The translations under genes were made by a program, and so were the position numbers. Shown in pieces: positions 1 to 9,556 of a DNA stretch of 64,000 bases. Every line of letters begins with the position of its first letter. Within the stretch, counting starts at the first letter, position 1. This stretch comes from Streptococcus entericus DSM 14446 (GTDB lineage: Bacteria; Bacillota; Bacilli; Lactobacillales; Streptococcaceae), in assembly GCF_000380025.1 (NCBI RefSeq), contig NZ_KB904178.1, positions 90,008 to 154,007 of the forward strand, given 5' to 3'. The notes under the pieces are model-generated. The model saw nothing but the letters and a program-made list of their open reading frames with translations. It was not told where the DNA came from and made no database searches.

Positions 1-266
1 ACACCATACTCTGCAAACTTGGCATAGCGCTTCTCAGGATAGGTCACATGCAGGAGCAAGTCGGGCGTGAAACGGGCTAAAGCTAATTTGGGGGACTCAT
101 AAAAGGTCAGCACAGCAACTTTTAGCTGTCTGGCCTGTGCAATGGCTCTTGCCTCTTCAAAAAGTTTCTTATGCCCACAATGAAGAGCATCAAAATATCC
201 TAAAACCAAGACGACTGGTTCATCCGCAATCAACTCTTGGTCGGTTTTTAATCTAAAAATATCCAT
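1..266 (-). CDS. ribF: bifunctional riboflavin kinase / FAD synthetase, N-terminal part only (cut by window edge)
   Basis: Only the first 88 or so codons are in the window; the gene runs off the left edge. The translation opens MDIFRLKTDQEL and holds a GYFDALHCGHKKL segment, the nucleotidyltransferase 'HxGH' motif of the FMN adenylyltransferase domain. RibF phosphorylates riboflavin to FMN and adenylates it to FAD in the cytoplasm; the C-terminal kinase domain is not visible. It lies 60 bp downstream of whiA on the same strand. The identification rests on the motif and family resemblance. Confidence 0.85.
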   Translation of the reverse strand, partial: MDIFRLKTDQELIADEPVVLVLGYFDALHCGHKKLFEEARAIAQARQLKVAVLTFYESPKLALARFTPDLLLHVTYPEKRYAKFAEYG

Positions 267-326
267 AGCATTTATTGTAACACAAGTCAGCGATAGTCAG
301 ATAAAAATAGCTTACCTTTTGAGATG

Positions 327-1241
327 TTAGTGCAAGTCCTCTGCAAATTTATTAAGTCGCCTTAAGCGATGATTCACACCGCTCTTGGTCAAGGGAGTTT
401 CTAAGCTATCTGCCAGCTCCTGAATGGAATAATCCGGATGCTGTATCCTCTTTTGAGCGACCTCCTGCAAGTCAAGCGGCAAGCTATCTAATCCCACTCG
501 TTCAATGATTTTGCTGATGTTATTGATTGTTTTCATGCTGGCGGTTATAGTCCGTGCAATATTGGCAGTTTCCGCATTATTAGCGCGATTGAGATCGTTT
601 CTGGTTTCGCGATAAACTTTGACTTCTTCAAACCTATCTTTAGCATCAACAGCACCTATGACCAAGAGGAAATCCATGATGTCTTCAGCTTTTTGGAGAT
701 AGGTCATCGTGCCGTTTTTATGATTAATGATCTTAGCATCGAGCATAAATTTTTGAAGCAGGCTCGCCAAATCCTCAGCATGATCTTGGTAAACCGAAAA
801 AATCTCCAATTGATACTTGCCTGTTTCAGGGTCTGTCAGTGACCCTGTTGCCAAAAAAGCCCCTCGCAGGTAAGACTGTCCAGCCCCATCATTAGTCAAG
901 ATAGTTGATGATACGCCAGTCTCAAAACCAAAAAAGCTGTCTGCTAGCTGTAAATCGGCTAAAATCGCCTCTACTCCTGTCTCTAAAACCACCTGATAAA
1001 CACGATTTTTCTTGAGATTGGAGCGCGTGTGGTAGCGGATTTCAGGCTGAATGGCATAAAACTGCTCAATCATTTCATACAGGTGGCGAGCAATTTTTGC
1101 CTGTTCAGTGGTCAAGGTCAGCCTGAGACCTTGGCTGGTTAAGCCCAGACTCCCTGATAATTTCATCATGGCAGCGAGTTGGTACTTGTCTGCGGTTGTA
1201 CTGGTTAATACTTCTTCTTTCACTCTGGCTGTAAAGGTCAT
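327..1241 (-). CDS. whiA: DNA-binding protein WhiA
   Basis: This 304-aa protein matches the usual WhiA length. WhiA has an N-terminal degenerate LAGLIDADG-type fold (about residues 1-190) and a C-terminal helix-turn-helix, here around 220-300, with the family-typical stretch [13 protein letters not shown]. In Firmicutes WhiA is a nucleoid-associated protein affecting cell division and chromosome segregation; in actinobacteria it is a sporulation regulator. Its ATG overlaps the yvcK stop (ATGA-type coupling), so translation is probably coupled. It is the last gene of rapZ-yvcK-whiA. Confidence 0.95.
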   Translation of the reverse strand: MTFTARVKEEVLTSTTADKYQLAAMMKLSGSLGLTSQGLRLTLTTEQAKIARHLYEMIEQFYAIQPEIRYHTRSNLKKNRVYQVVLETGVEAILADLQLADSFFGFETGVSSTILTNDGAGQSYLRGAFLATGSLTDPETGKYQLEIFSVYQDHAEDLASLLQKFMLDAKIINHKNGTMTYLQKAEDIMDFLLVIGAVDAKDRFEEVKVYRETRNDLNRANNAETANIARTITASMKTINNISKIIERVGLDSLPLDLQEVAQKRIQHPDYSIQELADSLETPLTKSGVNHRLRRLNKFAEDLH

Positions 1242-2212
1242 CAGTAGTTCGCTCCCAATAAGGTCATCAGTTCCTCAACCACTAGGTGCCCATCGTGAAA
1301 AGCTCCGCCATTTTCCAAACGTAAAAAGTTTGACGAAATTACCCGTTTAACCTGTTGTCGCAATCCTTCAAAATCATGCTCTACCTGCACCAAATCCTGA
1401 TTAAAACGATGAGACACCATGTAGTCATGTGGTACTGGAGCGATGTTTACAAGGACGGTGTCCACCACACCATCACCTAAGTGTTTGGCAAGAACTCGCA
1501 CGTGATCACTGTCGCTAAAATGCTCTGTCTCTCCTCGCTGAGTCATGATGTTGCAAACATAAGCAATCTGAGCTTTTGTCTTAATCAAGGCTTGTTGGAT
1601 TTCTGGAATCACCAAATTAGGCAAAATTGAGGTAAATAGTGACCCAGGTCCAAGGACAATCATATCGCTATCCATAATCGTATCAACAACTTTTCGACTG
1701 GCTGTCGGTTGTTGTTCATTGTAGGTATTAGTAACATAGACACGCTCGATTGTCCCTTGGTAATTAGCAATATGGCTCTCGCCAGATACTTGATGACCAT
1801 CGGTAAAAACGGCATGTAAGGTTAAGGGCTCCTCACTAGCAGGAAAAATCTTGCCTGTCGTGTGGAAAAACTTGGTCAAAATCTGCATGGCTTGGTAGGT
1901 GGACCCTTGCATTTCTGAAATACCAGCAATAATCAGATTGCCTAGTGGGTGACCCGATAGACTATTTTGTCCTTGGAAACGGTACTGAAAAATCTTCTCA
2001 TAAAACTTTGGCATGTCACTCATCGCTACCAACACGTTCCTCAAATCTCCTGGCGGGGCTAGTCGCATATCTTGCCGAAGGGTACCCGATGACCCGCCAT
2101 CATCAGCTACGGTAACAATGGCCGTGATGTCAACATCTTCGTGACGGAGACTACTGAGAATGACTGGAATGCCTGTTCCACCGCCAATAACTGTTATCTT
2201 AGGCTTTCTCAT
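1241..2212 (-). CDS. yvcK: gluconeogenesis factor YvcK/MgfK family, UDP-sugar binding
   Basis: The 323-aa protein has the N-terminal nucleotide-binding GGGTG at residues 10-14 and the family segments [11 protein letters not shown] and [12 protein letters not shown]. YvcK proteins (CofD-like fold) bind UDP-sugars and are needed for growth on gluconeogenic carbon and normal cell-wall synthesis in Bacillus. It sits between rapZ (4-bp overlap upstream) and whiA (overlapping downstream), the conserved Firmicutes order, so the three genes form one transcript. Confidence 0.95.
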   Translation of the reverse strand: MRKPKITVIGGGTGIPVILSSLRHEDVDITAIVTVADDGGSSGTLRQDMRLAPPGDLRNVLVAMSDMPKFYEKIFQYRFQGQNSLSGHPLGNLIIAGISEMQGSTYQAMQILTKFFHTTGKIFPASEEPLTLHAVFTDGHQVSGESHIANYQGTIERVYVTNTYNEQQPTASRKVVDTIMDSDMIVLGPGSLFTSILPNLVIPEIQQALIKTKAQIAYVCNIMTQRGETEHFSDSDHVRVLAKHLGDGVVDTVLVNIAPVPHDYMVSHRFNQDLVQVEHDFEGLRQQVKRVISSNFLRLENGGAFHDGHLVVEELMTLLGANY

Positions 2213-3096
2213 GACCGGTTCACCGTCTCCTTTCGTTTATCCTTATCTCGGTGACTCTCGTTGACGGTCCACTCCTTGGCAATATCTGCTGCCAAACGAT
2301 GAGCAAAAGCAACACTGCGGTGCTGACCTCCCGTACAACCGATTGCAATGGTTAAAACGGACTTGCCTTCCTTTTGATAACCAGGTAGAATCGGTGCTAT
2401 CAGACGGTACAAGTTATGATAAAAATCCTCAGATACTTGAGAAGCCATCACATAGTCAAAAACAGGTTGATCCAATCCAGTCTGCTCTCGCAATTCCGGA
2501 ACATAGTGAGGATTTGGCAAGAATCTCACATCAAATACCAAATCAGCATCGATAGGCAAGCCATACTTGAACCCAAAACTCACGACTTCAATACGAAACT
2601 GGCTCTGCTGATTTGCTTGTGCAAACTGCTCTGCAATGGTTTGTCGTAACTGACGAGGCGTAATCTCTGTGGTATCCACCACATTCTGACTGAAACTTTT
2701 AAGTGGCGCCAAGAGCTCTCGTTCGCGCTTTATCCCGTCCAAAACTCGACCATCCGCTGCTAAAGGGTGACTACGACGGGTCTCCTTGTATCGTGAAACA
2801 AGCTCACTATCTGTCGCGTCTAGAAATAGGATTTTGAAATCAAGCTGCTCATTGCTTTCTAAACTATCCAACATCTGGGTGATTTCAGCAAAAAACTGCC
2901 GACTTCTCATGTCGACGACTAGAGCAACGTGGTCATAATCATTGGTTTGTCCAACCAACTCCAAAAACTTTGGCACAAGGGTAGGTGGCATGTTGTCAAT
3001 GGTAAAGTAGCCTAAGTCTTCAAAAGACTGGATAGCAACGGTCTTCCCCGCACCGCTCATCCCAGTAACGACAACTAATTTGATGGGTTTGGTCAT
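2209..3096 (-). CDS. rapZ: RNase adapter RapZ / nucleotide-binding protein YvcJ
   Basis: This 295-aa P-loop protein has Walker A GMSGAGKT at residues 12-19 and the C-terminal family motif [10 protein letters not shown], whose basic/His residues bind small molecules or RNA. In enterobacteria RapZ guides RNase E to GlmZ; in Gram-positives (YvcJ) it is a nucleotide-binding protein linked to competence and metabolism. The start has a clear Shine-Dalgarno (AAAGGAG, 7 nt upstream). It is the first gene of the operon, with an extended -10 (TGCTATAAT) at 3140-3148. Confidence 0.94.
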   Translation of the reverse strand: MTKPIKLVVVTGMSGAGKTVAIQSFEDLGYFTIDNMPPTLVPKFLELVGQTNDYDHVALVVDMRSRQFFAEITQMLDSLESNEQLDFKILFLDATDSELVSRYKETRRSHPLAADGRVLDGIKRERELLAPLKSFSQNVVDTTEITPRQLRQTIAEQFAQANQQSQFRIEVVSFGFKYGLPIDADLVFDVRFLPNPHYVPELREQTGLDQPVFDYVMASQVSEDFYHNLYRLIAPILPGYQKEGKSVLTIAIGCTGGQHRSVAFAHRLAADIAKEWTVNESHRDKDKRKETVNRS

Positions 3097-3139
3097 CTGA
3101 ACTCTCCTTTGTTTAACGATTTACTCCTTCGTTTCGTTT

Positions 3140-3148
3140 ATTATAGCA
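3140..3148 (-). promoter_or_regulatory. extended -10 promoter of rapZ-yvcK-whiA
   Basis: The minus strand reads TGCTATAAT, an extended -10 (TGn + TATAAT), 44 bp upstream of the rapZ start. No good -35 is visible at 17 bp, which is common for extended -10 promoters. Confidence 0.65.
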
Positions 3149-3150
3149 CA

Positions 3151-3397
3151 AAGACCCCTTAAAGGACAGGACAAGGTGCATCAACTTTGACTCATCTATA
3201 GGCTGATCCGTTATTCTCCCAACACCCCCTCTACCAGCAAGACAATCATCTATTCAGCTGTCAGAATTGTTAACAACTTATTAGCCATTTTCGGTGAGAC
3301 GAGCATATAAATTGATGAAGCCGTGTTAGCTGCGACACGGGTTAGAATTCCAAAGTTATCGTTATTGCTTTTTTCCAAAATAAAAAACAAAAACACC
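3151..3397. other. intergenic region between divergent rapZ operon and glutamine transporter
   Basis: This roughly 250-bp stretch has no credible gene on either strand. It separates the divergent rapZ and transporter promoters. The only structure I see is a small inverted repeat, CCGTGT (3321-3326) and ACACGG (3335-3340) with an 8-nt loop. It is not followed by a T-run, so it looks more like a protein-binding site or chance than a terminator. Confidence 0.4.
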
Positions 3398-3426
3398 TTG
3401 AAAATTCTGAATATTTAGTGTAAAAT
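3398..3426 (+). promoter_or_regulatory. sigma-70 type promoter of the amino-acid transporter operon
   Basis: TTGAAA (3398-3403), a 17-bp spacer and TAAAAT (3421-3426). The predicted transcript begins near 3433. This rules out the in-frame ATG at 3425 as a start, because it overlaps the -10, and supports the ATG at 3455. Confidence 0.75.
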
Positions 3427-3454
3427 GGTCAGCACATTATCTAAAGGAGTATGT

Positions 3455-5002
3455 ATGAAAAAAATTCTATTGGCCTGCCTAACAGCTCTGTTTTTGGTCT
3501 TTAACACCAGCTCAACAACTGTTTTGGCAGAAGAAGATGTCCTACGAGTCGGCATGGAAGCAGCTTACGCTCCCTTTAACTGGACCCAAAGCGATGACAG
3601 CAACGGTGCAGTCCCAATTGATGGCACCAATCAATATGCCAACGGCTACGATGTCCAAGTCGCTAAGAAAATTGCTGACAAGATGGGCAAGAAATTGGTC
3701 ATCGTCAAAACCTCTTGGTCTGGCTTAATTCCAGCCCTGACATCTGGCAAAATCGACCTCATCATCGCAGGCATGAGTCCCACCGAAGAGCGCAAACTCG
3801 AAATCGACTTTTCAGAGAGCTACTACACTTCCGAGCCTGTCCTTGTCGTACGCACGGACAGCGACTATGCAAAAGCGACCAGTCTAGCTGACTTTGCAGG
3901 GGCAAGGGTGACCTCCCAGCAAGGGGTCTACCTCTACAACCTTATTTCTCAGATTGAGGGCGTCTCCCAGCAGACTGCCATGGGGGATTTTGGTCAAATG
4001 CGCCAAGCTCTCCAGTCTGGGATTATTGACGCCTATGTCTCTGAACGACCAGATGGAATTTCGGCCCAATTGGCCTCTAAAGACTTCACCATGGTCTCTC
4101 TCAAGGAAGGATTTGAAGTCAGCGAGTCCGATGTCGCTCTGGCAATTGGTCTGCGAAAAGGCGATAAAAACCGTGAATTGGTCAACCAAGCCTTAGCGGA
4201 TTTCTCAGCTGAAGAGCAGACCAAGCTCATGGACAGCATGATTCCCCTCCAACCCTTAGAAGAAGCCAGCCAAGAGAAACCTAGCTTCCTTGGTCAAGTC
4301 TGGAACATTTTCACAGGCAACTGGAAAGCTCTTCTTAGCGGAACAGGCATGACCCTGCTCATCTCTATCTTAGGCACCATCTTCGGTACAGTGATTGGTC
4401 TTGCGATTGGGGTCTTTCGTACCGCACCAAGAGCACTCAACCAGGCAGCCCGCCTTGCCCAGCAAATCGGCAACTGGCTCATCAACATCTATGTCGAAAT
4501 CTTCCGTGGCACCCCAATGATTGTCCAATCCATGGTCATCTATTATGGTACCGCCCAGGCCTTTGGTCTCAACCTTGACCGAACTCTCGCTGCCATTTTC
4601 ATTGTCTCTATCAATACAGGAGCCTACATGAGTGAGATTGTTCGCGGTGGCATCCACGCCGTGGACAAGGGGCAATTCGAGGCGGCAACCGCTCTTGGTT
4701 TTACTCACAACCAGACCATGAAAAAAATCGTTCTTCCACAAGTCATTCGTAACATTCTGCCATCAACAGGGAACGAATTTGTCATCAACATCAAGGACAC
4801 CTCCGTCCTCAATGTCATCTCCGTAGTCGAACTCTATTTCTCTGGAAATACCGTCGCTACACAAACTTACCAATACTTCCAAACCTTTGCGGTTATTGCG
4901 GTCATCTATTTCATCTTGACCTTTACCGTGACCCGTATCTTACGCGCCATCGAAAAGCGGATGGATATGGATGAATATACCACAGGAGGCAACAACTATT
5001 GA
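3455..5002 (+). CDS. amino-acid (glutamine-type) ABC transporter, fused substrate-binding protein and permease, copy 1
   Basis: The 515-aa protein has an N-terminal signal peptide (MKKILLACLTALFLVF, cleaved near VLAEE). A family-3 solute-binding domain covers about residues 30-265. A C-terminal HisM-type permease follows, with the EAA loop segment [20 protein letters not shown] contacting the ATPase. It captures a polar amino acid, probably glutamine or glutamate, outside the membrane and passes it to its own permease part. The start is set by AAAGGAG at 3443-3449, 5 nt before the ATG; an upstream ATG at 3425 overlaps the promoter. It is followed directly by a paralogue and then the ATPase. 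Substrate specificity is inferred from the family only. Confidence 0.9.
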   Translation: MKKILLACLTALFLVFNTSSTTVLAEEDVLRVGMEAAYAPFNWTQSDDSNGAVPIDGTNQYANGYDVQVAKKIADKMGKKLVIVKTSWSGLIPALTSGKIDLIIAGMSPTEERKLEIDFSESYYTSEPVLVVRTDSDYAKATSLADFAGARVTSQQGVYLYNLISQIEGVSQQTAMGDFGQMRQALQSGIIDAYVSERPDGISAQLASKDFTMVSLKEGFEVSESDVALAIGLRKGDKNRELVNQALADFSAEEQTKLMDSMIPLQPLEEASQEKPSFLGQVWNIFTGNWKALLSGTGMTLLISILGTIFGTVIGLAIGVFRTAPRALNQAARLAQQIGNWLINIYVEIFRGTPMIVQSMVIYYGTAQAFGLNLDRTLAAIFIVSINTGAYMSEIVRGGIHAVDKGQFEAATALGFTHNQTMKKIVLPQVIRNILPSTGNEFVINIKDTSVLNVISVVELYFSGNTVATQTYQYFQTFAVIAVIYFILTFTVTRILRAIEKRMDMDEYTTGGNNY

Positions 5003-6564
5003 AAAAACATGTTATCACACTACTCCTTGTCCTGCTTTTACCTTTATTAACCGTCAAAGGCAGTGCATCTGATGATGAATTTTTGCGCATCGGAACTGAT
5101 GCTGCATATGCTCCTTTTAGCTGGACCCAATCAGATGCCAGCAACGGTGCTATTCCCATTGAAGGCACCAATCAATACGCTAACGGTTACGACATTCAGG
5201 TCGCTAAAGCCATAGCAGAGCAGTTAGGTAAGAAACCCCTTGTGGTCAAAACCAGCTTTACAGGTCTGATTCCTGCTCTTACTTCTGGCAAGGTTGATCT
5301 GATTATCGCCGGTATGAGCCCGACTGACGAACGTCGCTTACAAATTGATTTTTCAGAGACCTACTACCGCTCAGCACCTGTCTTAGTTGTTCGATCAGAT
5401 AGCCCTTACGCTCAAGCTAAGCAGCTCAGCCATTTTGCTGGAGCAGCTATCACCTCCCAACAAGGGACCTACCTTTATGACCTTATCTCACAAATTAAGG
5501 GTGCCCACCAAGAAACAGCCATGGGTGATTTTAGCCAGATTCGGCAAGCTCTCCTTTCTGGTGTTATCGATGCTTATGTGACTGACCGCCCTGATGGTAT
5601 CGCCGCCGAAGTTGCCTCACCCGAATTCAAAATGATTGTCCCCGAAGATGGTTTTGAGGTGAGCGCCTCTGATGTCGACCTAGCAATTGGAATCCAAAAA
5701 GGCAATGATACACTCAAAGCAACCGTCAATCAGGTCTTGGCCAATACCCTTAAAGACCAACAAGCACTGATGGATCAAGTTGTCCCTTGGCAACCATTGG
5801 TTGAGACCGAAGCCGATAGCCAACCAAATTTTATCCAGCAGATGGGTCAGATTTTAAAGGACAATTGGCAAACCTTTCTTAGTGGTACAGCCATGACCTT
5901 GCTCATCGCCATTACAAGCACCGTCATCGGTACTAGCATTGGCTACGGTATCGGTGCTTTCCGTACAGCTCCTAAAGCCAATCACCCCCTACTAGCTATC
6001 TTGCAAGGGCTACTGGGACGATTGATTACCATTTATGTTGAGGTCTTTCGAGGAACCCCGATGATTGTTCAATCTATGGTCATCTACTACGGCACTGCCC
6101 AAGCTTTTGGGGTAGACTTAAACCGAACATGGGCAGCAATTTTTATCGTAGCTGTCAATACAGGGGCCTACATGAGTGAGACCATCAGAGGAGCCATTCT
6201 AGCTATTGACAAGGGACAATTCGAGGCAGCAACTGCGCTTGGCTTTACCCATGGCCAAACCATGACAAAAATTGTGTTACCACAGGTTTTTCGCTATACC
6301 TTACCTGCTATCGGTAATGAATTCGTTCTCAATATTAAGGACACCTCTGTCCTCAATGTGATATCAGTGGTGGAGCTCTACTTCTCTGGAAATACGGTCG
6401 CCACACAGACCTATCAATACTTCCAGACTTTTACCCTAATCGCTATCATTTACTTTATCTTAACCTACACTGTGACTCGTCTCTTGCGCCGCCTTGAGCA
6501 GCGCTTGGATGCTGATGACTACACAGGAGGTATGACCGTATCAATCGGAGGGACACATGACTAA
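4999..6564 (+). CDS. amino-acid ABC transporter, fused substrate-binding protein and permease, copy 2
   Basis: This 521-aa protein has the same architecture as its upstream neighbour: signal peptide, solute-binding domain and permease with EAA loop ([20 protein letters not shown]). It starts with TTG, whose last two bases are shared with the TGA stop of copy 1, behind AGGAGG at 4984-4989. Stretches such as [20 protein letters not shown] are identical in both copies, so this is a tandem duplication. Divergence is greater in the binding domain, around residues 215-275, which could mean different ligands. Expression is translationally coupled to copy 1. Confidence 0.9.
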   Translation: MKKHVITLLLVLLLPLLTVKGSASDDEFLRIGTDAAYAPFSWTQSDASNGAIPIEGTNQYANGYDIQVAKAIAEQLGKKPLVVKTSFTGLIPALTSGKVDLIIAGMSPTDERRLQIDFSETYYRSAPVLVVRSDSPYAQAKQLSHFAGAAITSQQGTYLYDLISQIKGAHQETAMGDFSQIRQALLSGVIDAYVTDRPDGIAAEVASPEFKMIVPEDGFEVSASDVDLAIGIQKGNDTLKATVNQVLANTLKDQQALMDQVVPWQPLVETEADSQPNFIQQMGQILKDNWQTFLSGTAMTLLIAITSTVIGTSIGYGIGAFRTAPKANHPLLAILQGLLGRLITIYVEVFRGTPMIVQSMVIYYGTAQAFGVDLNRTWAAIFIVAVNTGAYMSETIRGAILAIDKGQFEAATALGFTHGQTMTKIVLPQVFRYTLPAIGNEFVLNIKDTSVLNVISVVELYFSGNTVATQTYQYFQTFTLIAIIYFILTYTVTRLLRRLEQRLDADDYTGGMTVSIGGTHD

Positions 6565-7300
6565 GCCAATTTTAGACATCAAACAACTTGAAAAATCCTA
6601 TGGACAGAACCAGGTGCTCAAAGGCATTTCACTGACGGTACAGGCTGGGGAGGTCATCTCCATCATCGGCTCGTCGGGTTCTGGAAAATCCACCTTCTTG
6701 CGTTCTATCAACCTTTTGGAAGAACCGACAGCTGGGGATATTTTATTCCATGGCAAAAATATTGCAGACACTGACTTTGACCTTCACACCTATCGAGAAA
6801 AGGTCGGCATGGTCTTTCAGTCCTTCAACCTCTTTGACAACCTCAATGTCTTAGAGAATGCCATCGTCGCCCAGACCACCGTCCTCAAACGTGACCGAGC
6901 AGAAGCCGAGGCCATCGCCAAAGCCAATCTTGAAAAAGTCGGCATGGGCGAGCAGTACTGGCTAGCTAAGCCCAAACAACTCTCAGGTGGGCAAAAACAA
7001 CGGGTCGCTATCGCCCGTGCCCTCTCTGTTGACCCCGAAGCCATCCTCTTTGATGAGCCAACCTCAGCCCTTGATCCTGAAATGGTCGGCGAAGTACTCA
7101 AAACCATGAAAGACTTGGCACATTCTGGCTTGACCATGATCATCGTGACCCACGAGATGGCCTTTGCCAAGGAAGTCTCTGACCGTGTCATCTTCATGGA
7201 TAAAGGTGTGATTGCGGAAGAAGGCACACCTCAGCAGATCTTTGAGAACCCTCAGGAAGAACGCACAAAAGAGTTCTTACAACGCTTCTTGGGGAGCTAA
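6557..7300 (+). CDS. glnQ: amino-acid ABC transporter ATP-binding protein
   Basis: The 247-aa ATPase has Walker A GSSGSGKS (residues 38-45), Q-loop VFQSFNLF, signature [15 protein letters not shown], Walker B AILFDEP and the switch His in TMIIVTHEM. It belongs to the polar amino-acid importer class (GlnQ/HisP). It overlaps the preceding fusion gene by 8 bp and is the only ATPase of the operon, so it probably energises both fused permeases. A terminator follows within 25 bp. Confidence 0.93.
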   Translation: MTKPILDIKQLEKSYGQNQVLKGISLTVQAGEVISIIGSSGSGKSTFLRSINLLEEPTAGDILFHGKNIADTDFDLHTYREKVGMVFQSFNLFDNLNVLENAIVAQTTVLKRDRAEAEAIAKANLEKVGMGEQYWLAKPKQLSGGQKQRVAIARALSVDPEAILFDEPTSALDPEMVGEVLKTMKDLAHSGLTMIIVTHEMAFAKEVSDRVIFMDKGVIAEEGTPQQIFENPQEERTKEFLQRFLGS

Positions 7301-7321
7301 GAAAATAGATAAAACAACAAC

Positions 7322-7354
7322 ATCACCTCGCGTCTGAAACGAGGTGATTTCTTA
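7322..7354 (+). terminator. intrinsic terminator after the amino-acid transporter operon
   Basis: Perfect 9-bp stem ATCACCTCG (7322-7330) with CGAGGTGAT (7340-7348), 9-nt loop, followed by TTTCTT. Confidence 0.85.
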
Positions 7355-7446
7355 TTGCCAACTTTTTCGTGAACGATTTGATGATATCATCCCTCGTCCG
7401 GGTCGTCGTTCAACATGCCAGCAGCATTTACTTGACCAGAATAATC

Positions 7447-7476
7447 TTGGATTTTTCCAGCAGAATAGAGTATAAT
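7447..7476 (+). promoter_or_regulatory. promoter of the deacetylase operon
   Basis: TTGGAT (7447-7452), an 18-bp spacer and a perfect TATAAT (7471-7476), 35 bp before the GTG start at 7511. Confidence 0.65.
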
Positions 7477-7510
7477 GAAAAATAGAGATTTTTAGAAAGG
7501 TCGATATCTT

Positions 7511-8488
7511 GTGAAGTTCTCTCGTTTACAACTCAGCTTAATTACCCTTAATCTTATTGGTGTTATTGCCATCAGCTATCTCCTTGTCACCCGTCAGCAA
7601 AGTCTACCAGCACTCTTCAAACAAGCAGTTGTAAATTCCCGTACCTCTGCAGACCTACCCTCTTCCAGCTCGGAAATATCAACTGAACCTATTTCCAGTT
7701 CAGAAGGAACAGAAACATCTGCTTCCAGTTCAGAAGCACCAACCGTCTCTGACCCCACTCAACTCATGCCACAACATAACCATAATTACGCTGCCAACGA
7801 CTATGCTTATGATATCAAAGATATTCAGGCCTATCTCAAGGGAGATAAGCCTTATGATGGTCAACCGCTTGTTTTTATCACGATTGATGACGGCGCAAAC
7901 CATGACATAACACCACGAGTCTTAGATCTTCTTAAAGAGCATCAGGTACATGCGACCTTTTTCCCAATTGGTTCTGAGGTCACTCCAGATAAGGCAAAAC
8001 TCTATCGCAGACAAATCAATGAAGGACACGCGATTGGACTCCATAGTTATAGTCACGATTTAGACTTACTCTACCCTGGTCGTGTCCCAAATGTTGATCA
8101 AATCGCCTTTGAAGCCAAGCAAGCAGATAAGGCACTTAAGCGTGTCCTGGGCATGAAATTCCAAACGCACGTCTGGCGCTACCCAGGTGGAGCCTTATCT
8201 TGGCAAGGGCTTGATGCTGCTCACAGTCGCCTCGCAGATTTAGGTCTGACTTGGCTAGATTGGAACGCCAGTTTAGGGGATGCCGAACCAACTTATCGTC
8301 GGCCTCAAACTGTTGATGAGATGATTGCCTTTCACGCTAAATCACTGGAAAAGTACCCACAGTCCCCCCAGCAGTTAAAAGTGGTTCTTCTCCACGATGC
8401 CCCAGATAAAACCCTCACCCTAGAAACACTGCCACACATTATCCAATATTACAAGGATAATGGCTATACGTTTGGAGTATTGCACTAA
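7511..8488 (+). CDS. membrane-anchored polysaccharide deacetylase (NodB domain)
   Basis: The 325-aa protein starts at GTG behind AGAAAGG. One N-terminal membrane anchor (about residues 7-26) is followed by a Ser/Glu/Thr-rich stalk (about 45-80) and a NodB carbohydrate-esterase-4 domain (about 115-320). The domain carries the metal-binding Asp pair in ITIDDGANHD and HSYSHD as the second motif. Relatives deacetylate peptidoglycan GlcNAc (PgdA type) or other surface glycans, giving lysozyme resistance; the exact substrate is not shown. The stalk is encoded by a 30-bp tandem repeat. The stop overlaps the next start (TAATG). Confidence 0.85.
   Translation: MKFSRLQLSLITLNLIGVIAISYLLVTRQQSLPALFKQAVVNSRTSADLPSSSSEISTEPISSSEGTETSASSSEAPTVSDPTQLMPQHNHNYAANDYAYDIKDIQAYLKGDKPYDGQPLVFITIDDGANHDITPRVLDLLKEHQVHATFFPIGSEVTPDKAKLYRRQINEGHAIGLHSYSHDLDLLYPGRVPNVDQIAFEAKQADKALKRVLGMKFQTHVWRYPGGALSWQGLDAAHSRLADLGLTWLDWNASLGDAEPTYRRPQTVDEMIAFHAKSLEKYPQSPQQLKVVLLHDAPDKTLTLETLPHIIQYYKDNGYTFGVLH
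7663..7750 (+). repeat. 30-bp tandem repeat coding for the Ser-rich stalk of the deacetylase
   Basis: TTCCAG(C/T)TC(G/A)GAA occurs at 7663, 7693 and 7723, an exact 30-bp period (10 codons). It gives three SSSE decapeptides (SSSSEISTEP, ISSSEGTETS, ASSSEAPTVS). The period keeps the reading frame, so copy-number change would only alter stalk length. Confidence 0.8.
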
Positions 8489-9234
8489 TGACTACTATCC
8501 CCATCCAGCCTGGTGAACGTATCGACCAGCTGTTCTCTACTGATGTCAAAATCATCCAAAACCGCGACGTCTTCAGCTACTCGGTGGACAGTGTCCTCCT
8601 CTCACGCTTCCCAAAACTCCCCAGCCGTGGCCTCATCGTTGACCTCTGCGCTGGTAACGGAGCAGTTGGTCTCTTTGCTAGCTCCCAAACTCAGGCACAG
8701 ATTATCCTCGTCGAGTTGCAGGAGCGGTTAGCGGAAATGGCTGAGCGCTCCATTCGACTCAACAATTTAACCGACCGAGTCAGCCTGATTAATGACGACT
8801 TGAAAAACCTGACGCAACACATCAAACCATCGCAGGTTGATTTGATTGTCTGCAATCCACCCTATTTCAAAGCTACAGAGACCTCCAAAAAAAACCTCAG
8901 CGAGCACTACCTGCTTGCCCGTCATGAAATCACCACCAACCTCGATGAGATTTGCAAGGTCAGCCAACAAGCCCTCAAATCCAACGGCAGACTGGCGCTA
9001 GTCCATCGACCAGACCGTTTTCTGGAGATTATTGATACCCTCAAGCAGTATAAACTAGCTCCCAAACGTGTTCAATTCATCTACCCCAAAGCAGGCAAGG
9101 AAGCCAATATGCTCTTGATTGAGGCCATCAAAGACGGTTCGCTGGAGGGCATGCGGATTTTGCCACCACTGATTGTTCATCAAGACAATGGTGACTATAC
9201 TGATGAGATTCGAGCAATTTACTATGGACACTAA
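8488..9234 (+). CDS. tRNA1(Val) A37 N6-methyltransferase family (TrmN6/YfiC-like)
   Basis: This 248-aa class I SAM-dependent methyltransferase has the SAM-binding loop [13 protein letters not shown] and the N6-adenine catalytic motif NPPY ([10 protein letters not shown]). TrmN6 methylates A37 of tRNA1(Val) in E. coli; in streptococci the homologue is normally followed by a GIY-YIG gene, as here. The start overlaps the deacetylase stop by 1 bp. The RNA target is inferred from the family. Confidence 0.85.
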   Translation: MTTIPIQPGERIDQLFSTDVKIIQNRDVFSYSVDSVLLSRFPKLPSRGLIVDLCAGNGAVGLFASSQTQAQIILVELQERLAEMAERSIRLNNLTDRVSLINDDLKNLTQHIKPSQVDLIVCNPPYFKATETSKKNLSEHYLLARHEITTNLDEICKVSQQALKSNGRLALVHRPDRFLEIIDTLKQYKLAPKRVQFIYPKAGKEANMLLIEAIKDGSLEGMRILPPLIVHQDNGDYTDEIRAIYYGH

Positions 9235-9493
9235 AGCCTACATGTATGTGTTAGAATGTGCTGACGGTAGCCTCTACACAGGCTACACGACCGACCTTGA
9301 CCGTCGCCTCAAAGCCCACAACGCAGGCAAAGGCGCCAAATACACTAAAGCACGCCTGCCCGTCAAGCTCATCTATCACGAAAGCTTTGACAGTAAGTCA
9401 AAAGCCCAGTCCGCTGAAGCACTCTTTAAGCGCAAAACACGGCAAGCCAAGCTAAAATACTTAGCTCATCAAGAGCAAACTTGGAAACCGTAG
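9224..9493 (+). CDS. GIY-YIG nuclease superfamily protein (UPF0213/YhbQ-like)
   Basis: The 89-aa protein is essentially one GIY-YIG domain, with [20 protein letters not shown] holding the degenerate GIY (MYV) and YIG (YTG) triads and the arginine R in DRRLKAHN. Family members are stand-alone GIY-YIG proteins of unclear role, possibly DNA repair or RNA-related. The start chosen (ATG at 9224) overlaps the methyltransferase by 11 bp and gives the usual family length; an in-frame ATG at 9173 would overlap by 62 bp. Confidence 0.85.
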   Translation: MDTKAYMYVLECADGSLYTGYTTDLDRRLKAHNAGKGAKYTKARLPVKLIYHESFDSKSKAQSAEALFKRKTRQAKLKYLAHQEQTWKP

Positions 9494-9500
9494 CAGAAAC

Positions 9501-9529
9501 TTGCAGGAAAATTTTCCTAGTGATAAAAT
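9501..9529 (+). promoter_or_regulatory. gapN promoter with a perfect palindrome in the spacer
   Basis: TTGCAG (9501-9506), 17-bp spacer, TAAAAT (9524-9529). A perfect 14-bp palindrome AGGAAAATTTTCCT (9505-9518) lies across the -35 end and the spacer, the classic place for a repressor operator. The regulator is not known from sequence. Confidence 0.65.
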
Positions 9530-9556
9530 GGGTATATAAAAAAGAAGGAGACTATT

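Noticed and set aside
3321..3340. CCGTGT/ACACGG hairpin upstream of the amino-acid transporter as a riboswitch or attenuator
   Set aside because: It lies upstream of the mapped-looking promoter, so it would not be in the transcript; too short for a riboswitch.
7387..7490. Minus-strand open frame ending ...NAAGMLNDDPDEG upstream of the deacetylase
   Set aside because: It reads like a protein C-terminus and could be a gene relic, but it has no start codon of useful length, no family match that I recognise, and overlaps the deacetylase promoter.
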